Source: Dickeya dianthicola NCPPB 453
GTDB lineage: Bacteria; Pseudomonadota; Gammaproteobacteria; Enterobacterales; Enterobacteriaceae
Direction of reading: 5' to 3'
Assembly: GCF_000365305.1 (NCBI RefSeq)
Contig: NZ_CM001841.1
Span: 3,602,894 to 3,666,893, forward strand
DNA: 64,000 nucleotides
Part shown: one piece after another, positions 28,577-39,753 of the stretch
How the letters are laid out: the number at the start of each line of letters is the position of its first letter
Numbering within the stretch: position 1 is the first letter of the stretch
Position numbers and translations under genes: made by a program
The notes under the pieces: model-generated
Told to the model about the DNA's origin: nothing
Database searches by the model: none
What the model saw: the letters and a program-made list of their open reading frames with translations, nothing else

Positions 28577-29716
28577 TTACAGATAAACGCGTAAATACTC
28601 CGACAGGCACAGAATCGCCATCGCCTGACCGTACGGCATTGAGGTCAACGGAATCTGGCGATAATAGTCCAGCTCCTTGCCCATCGCCGTTCCGAAGGAC
28701 ACGTTCAGCAATTCCCCGTTCTCACTGATATTCGCCACCACGCCGCGCATCGCCTTGTCCGCCACCTCGGCGTAGCAACGGTCAATATAGCGCTTACGCA
28801 CCGCTTTGAGGATGCCGTAGGCAAACCCGGCGGTAGCGGAACTTTCCAGATAAGAGTTGGGATCATCCAGCAAGGTGTGCCAGAGGCCGCTGTCGTCCTG
28901 ATACTTCGCCAGCGCTTCCACCTGACTTTCCAGCACCTGAATCAGAAAACGGCGGGTGGCGTTGTGTTCGGGCAGATCCAGCAATTCGATGAACTCCGGG
29001 ATCACAATGGTCAGCCAGCTGTTGCCGCGCGCCCAGCGCGCCTGCGCAAAACTGTGGTTGCCGTCGAAAGTCCAGCCGTGGAACCACAGGCCGCTCTGGC
29101 GATCCATCAGGTACTGCACGTGCAGCAGGAACTGATACGTGGCTTCTTCGACAAACTCGGGACGGTTGAGCAGCTTGCCGATTTTCGCCAGCGGCAGCAC
29201 GCTCATCATCAGGGTATCATCCCACAGTTGATCGGTGTTTTCGCTGTTGTAGACGATATGCTGCAAGCCGTTCTTGTGGGTGCGCGGCATGTCGTACATC
29301 ACCCATTCCGCCCAACGCTCAAGATACGGCACCCAACGGCTGTCGCCGGTTTCTTCATAACGGTAGGCCAGCGTCAGGAACGGACATACCGTATTGACGT
29401 TCTTGGTCGGCGTCCCTTCGGTCAGCCGGGCGGTAAACCAGTCATCGATGATGGCGCGCATCCGGTCATCGCCAGTCTGGCGATAATACTGATAGATGCC
29501 GTACAGCCCGATGCCGTGCGTCCATTCCCAGCCGGCCCAACCCTTGGTATCGATCACCCGGCCGTCATCCAGCCGCAGCAGGAATTCACCGGTTTTATCC
29601 TCAATGCTGATCAAATTGTCGGTCACCCGGCAAATCAACGCTTTTAACTCATCCCGCGAGATGAAATATTCGGGCTGGCGCAGCAGCGCACTATGCTTTA
29701 CAGGAAAAATGGTCAT
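28577..29716 (-). CDS. rhiN: Unsaturated rhamnogalacturonyl hydrolase (GH105)
   Basis: Cytoplasmic glycoside hydrolase of family 105 that removes the unsaturated galacturonyl residue from rhamnogalacturonan oligosaccharides produced by lyases such as RhiE. The 379 residues show GH88/105-type motifs, including GWEWTHGIGLYGIY and QARWARGNSW. No signal peptide is present, consistent with action after import. It lies downstream of the transporter gene rhiT in the same orientation, as in Dickeya dadantii, where this pair is reported to be activated by RhaS. Confidence 0.9.
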   Translation of the reverse strand: MTIFPVKHSALLRQPEYFISRDELKALICRVTDNLISIEDKTGEFLLRLDDGRVIDTKGWAGWEWTHGIGLYGIYQYYRQTGDDRMRAIIDDWFTARLTEGTPTKNVNTVCPFLTLAYRYEETGDSRWVPYLERWAEWVMYDMPRTHKNGLQHIVYNSENTDQLWDDTLMMSVLPLAKIGKLLNRPEFVEEATYQFLLHVQYLMDRQSGLWFHGWTFDGNHSFAQARWARGNSWLTIVIPEFIELLDLPEHNATRRFLIQVLESQVEALAKYQDDSGLWHTLLDDPNSYLESSATAGFAYGILKAVRKRYIDRCYAEVADKAMRGVVANISENGELLNVSFGTAMGKELDYYRQIPLTSMPYGQAMAILCLSEYLRVYL

Positions 29717-29790
29717 AACAGATATCCAGTTCCAGTTTCGTTACACATCAATCGATGACGTCGACTCAATAACGCCGCAATCCACCCGGT

Positions 29791-29885
29791 GTGGCTCAAT
29801 CCACGCTATGTAGTTCAATCCACGTCATGTAGTTCAATCCACGCCATGTGTCTCAATCCACGCCATGTGGCTCAATGCACGCCAT
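29791..29885. repeat. 19-bp tandem repeat, five units, at the rhiT 3' end
   Basis: Five head-to-tail copies of a 19-bp unit, typified by GTGTCTCAATCCACGCCAT, with one to three changes each. The rightmost copy contains the last codons and stop of rhiT (reading H-G-V-H-stop on the minus strand), so the coding end has been duplicated into the rhiT-rhiN gap. It has no spacers and is not a CRISPR array. Confidence 0.9.
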
Positions 29886-31452
29886 GATGAGGCGTTCTAC
29901 CGGTTATCGACCGAGCCGGTGCCTTGTGGCGATTGAGATAACCAATGTTGTTGTTCCCCCACAGGGATTCGTACGGCATACCGGCCAGCATTTCCACCGT
30001 GGCGCGGGCTTCCGGCGTGATTTTTTCCGGCGTGGCGCGGCTGGCTTCGCGCATTTTCGCTGTTTCCTGGCGCAGCACTTCATGCGTTTGCAAATTCAGT
30101 TTGAAGCGCAGAGAAACCAGGAACCCCAGCGTCAACACGCCGACCGTCCCGAAACACAGCATCATCAGAATGGTGTGACTGACGCCCGGCGCCTGTACGC
30201 TCTGACCGGAGACAAAGCCAGACAGTTGCAGCACGATGCCCACCAGCATCACCGCGCCAGCCTGCGAGGCTTTACGGGTCAGGGTCATAATGCCGGCGAA
30301 AATCCCTTCACGGCGCTGAGCGGTGATGACTTCATCCACATCGGCGATGTAGGTATAAGTATTCCAAGGCACATAGTTGATGCCGCCGCGCCCCAGACCG
30401 GCCAGAGCGGACACCAGCAGCAACAGCGACCATGCCGAACTCATACTGCTGTAGTACAGGAAGCCATAGGAGAGCGCGCTCAGGCCGAACAGACAAACCA
30501 CCATGCGATAGGACGGCGCAGGGCCGAACTTGATGCACAGCGGGATCATCGCAATCACCGAGATAAACTGCAGGATAGCCATCGTGCCCATCAGGCTGGA
30601 TGCCATCGTCGGGCTTTGCATCAGTACGAACACCACGTAGTAGGTGAAGACCGCATTGAACACGTCCTGTGCGATATAACCGCCCAGATACATCCCCAGA
30701 TGCTGGCGGAAGATACGGATACGCAGCGTGGACAGCAGTTCAATATTAAGGCGTTTGAGGCTCTGCCCCAACGTCAGCGACTGGCGTTCTTTTTCCGCCC
30801 GCAGCGACGCTTCCGACATCTGTTCACGCGGTCGCTCCCAGGTGAAGAAGTACACCAACGTCAGCACGCAGGCGCAGATCACCGAGAACACCAGACTGGA
30901 GTAGAAGAAAGACACCACATTGTCCTTGCCGAAGTACCCCAACAAGATACCGGGCAGAAATGCCGCCAGAATCGCCGACAGCTGCGCCAGTGCGATACGC
31001 GCGCCGGAGAATTTGGTCTTCTGTTTGAAATCATCGGTCATTTCCGGCACCAGCGTTTCATACGGCACCAGCACCATCGTGTAAATAACGTCAAACAGCA
31101 GGTAGGTAATCAGGTAGTACCAGTAATCCATGTGGCCGACCCACATCAGGCTGTAGCTGAAGACACAAGGAATACCGAGCAGAATAAAGAACTTGCGGCG
31201 CCCAAAGCGTTTGCCAAGCCAGGTGGAACCGAAGTTATCGGTCAGGAACCCCATCAGTGGGCTGACGACTGCATCCAGTACCCTGGCCATAGCAAAAATA
31301 AAGGTCGCCTCGATAGGCGTCAGGCCGCAAAACGTGGTGTAAAAATAGAGCAACCAGCCGGCGGTGAGCGCCGTGGTGCCGGCACCGAGGAAATCACCGG
31401 AACCGTAGGCCAGGTAATTCGCCAGCCCAATCTTACGTGTTTTCATCGCCAT
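29872..31452 (-). CDS. rhiT: Rhamnogalacturonan oligosaccharide transporter (GPH/MFS family)
   Basis: Inner-membrane symporter of the glycoside-pentoside-hexuronide type that imports rhamnogalacturonan degradation products. The 526 residues have about 12 hydrophobic segments. Family-like stretches include YGSGDFLGAG near the N terminus and GLGRGGINYVPWNTYTYIADVDE in the second half. The C-terminal 60 residues are hydrophilic and end inside a tandem repeat. Linkage to rhiN supports the substrate assignment. Confidence 0.9.
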   Translation of the reverse strand: MAMKTRKIGLANYLAYGSGDFLGAGTTALTAGWLLYFYTTFCGLTPIEATFIFAMARVLDAVVSPLMGFLTDNFGSTWLGKRFGRRKFFILLGIPCVFSYSLMWVGHMDYWYYLITYLLFDVIYTMVLVPYETLVPEMTDDFKQKTKFSGARIALAQLSAILAAFLPGILLGYFGKDNVVSFFYSSLVFSVICACVLTLVYFFTWERPREQMSEASLRAEKERQSLTLGQSLKRLNIELLSTLRIRIFRQHLGMYLGGYIAQDVFNAVFTYYVVFVLMQSPTMASSLMGTMAILQFISVIAMIPLCIKFGPAPSYRMVVCLFGLSALSYGFLYYSSMSSAWSLLLLVSALAGLGRGGINYVPWNTYTYIADVDEVITAQRREGIFAGIMTLTRKASQAGAVMLVGIVLQLSGFVSGQSVQAPGVSHTILMMLCFGTVGVLTLGFLVSLRFKLNLQTHEVLRQETAKMREASRATPEKITPEARATVEMLAGMPYESLWGNNNIGYLNRHKAPARSITGRTPHHGVH

Positions 31453-31872
31453 CCTTCCTCATTGATTGTATTTATGAAGGTGTTGCGGCGGACCAAAAAA
31501 CATCGCTGCCGCCGTAGCGTTAACGTAGCGAGACGGCAAGGCAAAAACCTTTGCGCGTTTGCCACCCCCTCGCCGCTACTGGCATCCGCGGGAAGAACCA
31601 CGCGATCGGCTTCAAACTTCTGGCCGAAATGCCATTTCGAATCAGTAGAACCTGTGGTCCAGAATTACTCTAGCGGGTAGTGAGACGGGTCGCATGCAGG
31701 GACGAAGGGATTTGGGATCGGGTTCATTGTTTGTCATGCCCATGACCCCACGCAGAAGAAAAGTCTGGAAGCGCGCTCGCACTTCAAATAACTCAGCGCC
31801 GCGTCAGGCGGGTTGATGGCGCGTCGTAACGCCGCCTCCGGTCAACGCCGCTTCGCGGCCCAAATGGCAGGC
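31453..31872. other. rhiT-eno intergenic region
   Basis: About 420 bases upstream of rhiT and downstream of eno. It must carry the leftward rhiT promoter. RhaS and CRP control is known for this operon in Dickeya, but no confident RhaS, CRP or KdgR box could be assigned by eye. No gene is supported. Confidence 0.5.
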
Positions 31873-31905
31873 AAAAAAAATCCGGAAGCGAAAACGCTTC
31901 CGGAT
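31873..31905 (-). terminator. Rho-independent terminator after eno
   Basis: ATCCGGAAGCG, AAAA loop, CGCTTCCGGAT form an 11-bp stem. On the minus strand it is followed by a run of eight T, about 45 bases after the eno stop. It is a strong canonical terminator for pyrG-eno transcripts. Confidence 0.9.
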
Positions 31906-31950
31906 AGCAGTCGTGATATCCGGCGAACCCTCTCGCCGGACGGCTGGCGC

Positions 31951-33282
<1,332 letters not shown>

Positions 33283-33288
33283 TCAGAC

Positions 33289-33361
33289 GGCAACGCGCGA
33301 TCAGATAGTGCGCGCGATCAGCGATCAGATAGTGCGATCAATCGGAAGACCGCGCGTTGCC
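33289..33361. repeat. Inverted repeat enclosing direct repeats between pyrG and eno
   Basis: GGCAACGCGCG (33289-33299) and CGCGCGTTGCC (33351-33361) are perfect 11-bp inverted arms. Between and overlapping them the 16-mer GCGATCAGATAGTGCG occurs twice (33297-33312 and 33321-33336). The whole fills most of the pyrG-eno spacer and could form an RNA hairpin that tunes readthrough, but no T-run follows. Confidence 0.65.
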
Positions 33362-33386
33362 GCAAAACTCCGGTACCGGTAAGACC

Positions 33387-35039
<1,653 letters not shown>

Positions 35040-35250
35040 TTAGGTTTAAGGACGATGGAAAGACCAGGACGGGAAAGTAGTATACCCGAACCTGGGAGTC
35101 GTCACAAATAATCGTTTTACCCTTTGTGCCGTTGACAGGCTCCGGCTGATGCGGTATCTCCCGCCGGCACGGGGGACGGCGACCGGGTTTAAAATCAGCC
35201 GGATAGTGCTGAAAACCGTATAAAATCCGGTTTTCGTTCAGGAAATGATT

Positions 35251-36048
35251 TCAATCCTTTTTTTCTGATGCTTTGACCTGTTGCCAGGCGGTTTCCATCT
35301 CGTCGAGCGTTGCCTCGGCCAAGGTTTTGCCTTGCCCGGCAATCCGTTGCTCTACCTGCTGGAAACGGCGGGTGAACTTGCGATTAGCCTGTTGCAGCGC
35401 GATTTCCGCCTTGTGCCCAAGATGACGAGACAGATTGACCGCCGCGAACAGCATGTCGCCGATCTCCTCGCCCAGTTTTTCCGGGTCGATCACCGCCTGC
35501 TGCGCTTCGACCATCACCTCGTCGATCTCTTCATACAGTTTGTCCACCACCGGCCCGAGCGTGGTCCAGTCGAAACCGACGGCGGCGCAGCGCTGCTGAA
35601 TTTTATGCGCCTGCATCAGCGCGGGCAGCGCTTGGGGAATATCATCCAGTTGCGAATGACGGTCTTTTTCCGCCCGTTCCTGCGCCTTGGTCTGCTCCCA
35701 GTTAGCCAGCACCGCCTCGCTGTCCGGCAGCGTGGCGTCGCCGAAGATATGCGGATGGCGGCGCTCCAGCTTATCGCTGATGGCGTCACACACATCCGAG
35801 AAATCAAACCGCCCTTGTTCTTGCGCCATACGGGCGTAAAACACCACCTGAAACAGCAGGTCGCCCAGTTCGCTGCGCAGGTCGTCGAAATCCTTGCGGC
35901 TGATGGCATCGAGCACCTCGTAGGTTTCTTCCAGCGTGTAAGGAGCAATGGTGTCAAACGTCTGCTCGCGATCCCACGGGCAACCGTTTTCCGGGTCGCG
36001 CAGCCGCTGCATGATGTGGAGTAAGCGCTCGATGGCGGATGAATTCAT
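35251..36048 (-). CDS. mazG: Nucleoside triphosphate pyrophosphohydrolase MazG
   Basis: Hydrolyses NTPs and dNTPs to monophosphates, lowering ppGpp and aberrant nucleotides. The 265 residues contain two MazG-like helical repeats; the N-terminal one has RDPENGCPWDREQTF and EETYEVLDAI, and the second has EEIDEVMVEAQ and EEIGDMLFAAVNL with the metal-binding acidic residues. It follows relA after 63 bases, and in E. coli MazG affects ppGpp levels. In E. coli the mazEF toxin genes lie between relA and mazG; they are absent here. Confidence 0.95.
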   Translation of the reverse strand: MNSSAIERLLHIMQRLRDPENGCPWDREQTFDTIAPYTLEETYEVLDAISRKDFDDLRSELGDLLFQVVFYARMAQEQGRFDFSDVCDAISDKLERRHPHIFGDATLPDSEAVLANWEQTKAQERAEKDRHSQLDDIPQALPALMQAHKIQQRCAAVGFDWTTLGPVVDKLYEEIDEVMVEAQQAVIDPEKLGEEIGDMLFAAVNLSRHLGHKAEIALQQANRKFTRRFQQVEQRIAGQGKTLAEATLDEMETAWQQVKASEKKD

Positions 36049-36111
36049 AATAATCCTGATAATGACATGATAAAGGCGGGACCGGCCCGCCTTAGGGTAG
36101 TAACAACAGTA

Positions 36112-38349
36112 TCAATTGCCCTGCAACCGCCGGGCATCAATCACATCCGGCAGTTGATTGAGCTTGGCCAGCACCCGGCCCAGCACCTGCAGGTTGTAGA
36201 TCTCGATGTCCATGTCGATGGTGGCGAGCTGCTGTTTCACGTCGCTGCGGCTGGAAACCCCCAACACATTGACCTTTTCGTTGGCCAGAATGGTGGTGAT
36301 ATCGCGCAACAGGCCGCTGCGATCGTTGGCGGTCACCCGTACTACCAGCGAATAACCGCTGGAGTAGCTTTCGCCCCATACCGCTTCGACAATGCGCTCC
36401 GGCGCATGGCTGCGCAGGTCGTCGAGCTGTTCGCAGTCCGCGCGGTGAATGGAGATGCCGCGTCCGCGGGTGATGAAGCCGATAATATCATCGCCCGGAA
36501 TCGGCTGGCAGCAACGGGCGATGTGATGCATCAGGTTACCGACGCCTTCCACCACTACCCGGCCGTTGTCTTTGGCGCTGGCGCGCTGGGCCGGCTGATG
36601 GAATTTCTGCGTCAACTGGCGCAGCGCTTCGCGATCCTGCTCTTCCGCGCTCGGCTGGTTCACCTTCGACTGCAGGAAGTTAACCAACTGATTAAGGCGG
36701 ATATCGCCGCCGCCGATGCCCGCCAGCAATTCATCCATCGAATTGATGTTGTAACGCGGCAACAGCAGTTTTTCCGCCATCTTCAGGCTCACGCCGAGAT
36801 GCGCCAGTTCGTCATCCAGAATCTGTTTGCCCGCCAGAATATTTTTGTCCCTGTCCTGCTTGCGGAACCAGTTGTGGATTTTGGACCGCCCGCGGCTGGT
36901 GGTGATATACCCCAGGTTAGGATTCAACCAGTCGCGGCTTGGGTTCGGCTGCTTCTGGGTGATGACCTCTATCTGGTCGCCCATCTGCAACTGGTAGGTG
37001 AACGGCACGATACGCCCGCCGACCTTGGCGCCGATGCAACGGTGGCCGATATCGCTGTGGATGTGATAGGCGAAATCCAGCGGCGTGGAACCAATCGGCA
37101 AATCCACCACATCGCCCTTGGGGGTAAACACGTAGACGCGGTCGTCGAACACCTGGCTGCGCACTTCGTCGAGCATTTCGTCCGAGTCGGCCATTTCTTC
37201 CTGCCAGGCCAGCAATTTACGCAGCCAGGCGATACGCTCTTCGTAACCGGAACGCCCGCTGGTAGCGGCGCCCTCCTTGTATTTCCAGTGTGCGGCGACG
37301 CCCAGCTCCGCGTCTTCGTGCATCTGCCGGGTACGAATCTGAATTTCCAGCGTCTTGCCGCCCGGCCCCAGCACCACGGTGTGGATCGACTGATAACCGT
37401 TGGGCTTGGGGTTGGCGACATAGTCGTCGAACTCATCCGGCAGGTGACGATAGTGGGTATGCACGATCCCCAGCGCGGCATAGCAGTCCTGCAACCGCTC
37501 CACCACGATACGCACCGCCCGCACGTCGAACAGCTCGTCGAACGACAGCGATTTCTTCTGCATTTTGCGCCAGATGCTGTAAATGTGTTTGGGCCGGCCG
37601 TACACCTCGGCCTTCAGTTCCTCTTGCGTCATGGAGGCGCGCAGGTTTTTGACGAAGTCATCGATGTACTGCTCGCGGTCGATACGGCGCTCGTGCAGCA
37701 GTTTGGCGATGCGTTTGTACTCCTCCGGGTGCAGATAGCGGAAGCAGAAATCTTCCAACTCCCACTTGAGCTGGCCGATACCCAGCCGGTTAGCCAGCGG
37801 CGCATAGATATTGGTACACTCTTTGGCCGCCAGCACGCGCTCTTCTTCCGGCGCATCCTTCACTTCGCGCAGGTGGGCGATACGTTCCGCCAGTTTGATC
37901 ACCACGCAACGGAAATCTTCCACCATCGCCAGCAGCATACGACGGATGTTGTCCACCTGTTCGGAGGCCATCGAATCGTGCTGGGTGGCTTTAAGCTGGC
38001 GAATCGCATCCATATCGCGCACGCCGTGCACCAAATTAACAATGTTCTTGCCGAAGGTTTCCTGCAGCGTCTCTTCATCCACCACGTTGGCGTCCGCCAG
38101 TGGAAACAGCATCGCCGCGCGCATGCTGTCATTATCCATGCTCAGGGTGGAGAGGATTTCCACCATCTCGATGCCGCGCCACAACAGCAGCATCGCATCA
38201 GGGTGGCCTTCAGTCCTTTCTTCGCAGTAGCGCCAGGTTTCGGCGAGGCGTTCGCACGACGTTTTACTGGCGATACCCAGGGAGGCAATCCACGCGTCCG
38301 GCACGAATTTGCCTTCGGTATTCAAATGCGCACTTCTTACCGCAACCAT
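36112..38349 (-). CDS. relA: GTP pyrophosphokinase RelA, (p)ppGpp synthetase I
   Basis: Ribosome-associated stringent-response enzyme that makes (p)ppGpp during amino acid starvation. The 745 residues carry an N-terminal hydrolase-like domain lacking the HD residues (LFPLADANVV in place of the HD motif), so it should be synthetase-only. Then come the synthetase domain (about 210-380, with RPKHIYSIWRKMQ), a TGS domain (VYVFTPKGDVVDLPIGSTP), a zinc-finger-like helical region and a C-terminal ACT domain. It is 9 bases after rlmD. Confidence 0.97.
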   Translation of the reverse strand: MVAVRSAHLNTEGKFVPDAWIASLGIASKTSCERLAETWRYCEERTEGHPDAMLLLWRGIEMVEILSTLSMDNDSMRAAMLFPLADANVVDEETLQETFGKNIVNLVHGVRDMDAIRQLKATQHDSMASEQVDNIRRMLLAMVEDFRCVVIKLAERIAHLREVKDAPEEERVLAAKECTNIYAPLANRLGIGQLKWELEDFCFRYLHPEEYKRIAKLLHERRIDREQYIDDFVKNLRASMTQEELKAEVYGRPKHIYSIWRKMQKKSLSFDELFDVRAVRIVVERLQDCYAALGIVHTHYRHLPDEFDDYVANPKPNGYQSIHTVVLGPGGKTLEIQIRTRQMHEDAELGVAAHWKYKEGAATSGRSGYEERIAWLRKLLAWQEEMADSDEMLDEVRSQVFDDRVYVFTPKGDVVDLPIGSTPLDFAYHIHSDIGHRCIGAKVGGRIVPFTYQLQMGDQIEVITQKQPNPSRDWLNPNLGYITTSRGRSKIHNWFRKQDRDKNILAGKQILDDELAHLGVSLKMAEKLLLPRYNINSMDELLAGIGGGDIRLNQLVNFLQSKVNQPSAEEQDREALRQLTQKFHQPAQRASAKDNGRVVVEGVGNLMHHIARCCQPIPGDDIIGFITRGRGISIHRADCEQLDDLRSHAPERIVEAVWGESYSSGYSLVVRVTANDRSGLLRDITTILANEKVNVLGVSSRSDVKQQLATIDMDIEIYNLQVLGRVLAKLNQLPDVIDARRLQGN

Positions 38350-38358
38350 AATTTCTCC

Positions 38359-39693
38359 CTACTTTACCGAGCCATCGGAACCAAGCAAAAACAGTGCCAT
38401 CGACTCAAGATGTCCGGTATGTGGAAACATATCCAGCATGGCCAGCCGGGCCAGACGATAACCGGCTGCCATCAGCACCTTGCTGTCACGCGCCAGCGTG
38501 GTGGGGTTACAGGATATATACACCACCCGCCGGGGAGCCAGTTTCACAATCTGCGGCATCACGCCCGGCGCACCGGCGCGAGCCGGGTCGAGCAGTATCT
38601 TATCAAATCCCATCGCCGCCCACGGTTGCCGAGTGACGTCCTCTTCCAGGTCATGATGATAAAATGTGACCTGGGTCAGCCCGTTGCGCCGGGCGTTTTC
38701 CCGCCCTTTGTCCACCAGCGCCGCCACGCCTTCGACCCCGACCACGCTGCCGGCGCGCACAGCCAGCGGCAGGGTAAAATTGCCCATGCCGCAAAACAGG
38801 TCGAGCACGCGGTCCTGCGGCTGCGGGTCGAGCCACGTCAACGCCTGCTCCACCATCCGCTGGTTGATGCCGTCATTGACCTGAATAAAATCCCGTGGGC
38901 TAAACGCCAGCGACAGCCCGGCAATGCGATAAGACGGCATGTCGCCGTGCAGGCATTCCAGCGCGCCGGCTTCCGGCGCCGAAAACAGCGCCGTGCCGTG
39001 CAATACGGCGAACGCCGTCAGCGCCTGCCGGTCGGCGTCGCGCAACGGATCCAGATGGCGCAAGACCACCAGCGGCCCCTGCTCGGCCAGCACCAGTTCC
39101 ACGTGCCCAAGCCGCCGGACAGCCTGCAACTGCCCGAGACAGTCGCGCAAAGGCGCCAACAGCGCCTCCAGCTCCGGGCACAGAATCGGGCAGGCAGCGA
39201 TATCCACCAAATCGTGCGATCCCGCCTGCCGGTAGCCCATCTGTAACCGGTGCGTTTTCGCCTGATAGTATAATGCAAGGCGCGCGCGACGGCGGTAGGC
39301 ATAGGCCGATTCGGCGATCACCTCCGGCTCCGGCGGAACGGCGCCGGTTTCCCGCGTCATCAGGTGCGTCAGCGCAGCCGCCTTGCTGCGATGCTGCAAT
39401 GGCTGGCTGGCATGCTGCTGCTGACAACCGCCGCAAACGGAAAAATGCGGGCAGCGCGGCGTCACGCGCTCTTCGCTGGTGGTCAACAACCGCCGCAGCC
39501 GGGCATGGGCAAACTGGCGCTTTTCCTCCGTCAACTGCACCTCGGCCTGCTCACCCGGCAGCACGCCGGGGATAAACAGCGTTTTCCCCTGATGGCGGGC
39601 TACTCCCTGTCCGAATGGATCCAAGTCATTCGCCGTCACGGTAAGGGTTTGCCGGGTCGTCACGCGCCGGTTTGGAGAGTAGAATTGCGCCAT
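38359..39693 (-). CDS. rlmD: 23S rRNA (uracil(1939)-C5)-methyltransferase
   Basis: SAM-dependent m5U1939 methylase (formerly RumA). The 444 residues have an N-terminal TRAM domain (about 15-75), iron-sulfur cysteines in [14 protein letters not shown] plus a later Cys, the SAM motif [14 protein letters not shown] and the catalytic cysteine motif [14 protein letters not shown]. It is divergent from barA and upstream of relA, as in E. coli. Confidence 0.96.
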   Translation of the reverse strand: MAQFYSPNRRVTTRQTLTVTANDLDPFGQGVARHQGKTLFIPGVLPGEQAEVQLTEEKRQFAHARLRRLLTTSEERVTPRCPHFSVCGGCQQQHASQPLQHRSKAAALTHLMTRETGAVPPEPEVIAESAYAYRRRARLALYYQAKTHRLQMGYRQAGSHDLVDIAACPILCPELEALLAPLRDCLGQLQAVRRLGHVELVLAEQGPLVVLRHLDPLRDADRQALTAFAVLHGTALFSAPEAGALECLHGDMPSYRIAGLSLAFSPRDFIQVNDGINQRMVEQALTWLDPQPQDRVLDLFCGMGNFTLPLAVRAGSVVGVEGVAALVDKGRENARRNGLTQVTFYHHDLEEDVTRQPWAAMGFDKILLDPARAGAPGVMPQIVKLAPRRVVYISCNPTTLARDSKVLMAAGYRLARLAMLDMFPHTGHLESMALFLLGSDGSVK

Positions 39694-39753
39694 AAGTGTG
39701 CTGTCATTGATTTAATGGAATAGTCGGCCTTAATTGTCCCACATTGGAACCTC

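Noticed and set aside
29791-29885. CRISPR array
   Set aside because: The units are contiguous 19-mers with no spacers and no cas genes nearby.
36067-39246. A 1059-codon open frame on the plus strand across relA and rlmD, and similar long antisense frames at 13904-15430 and 29848-31680
   Set aside because: They are antisense to well-recognised genes and arise because G/C-rich codons leave few stops. The translations are low-complexity His/Gln/Arg-rich and match no known family.
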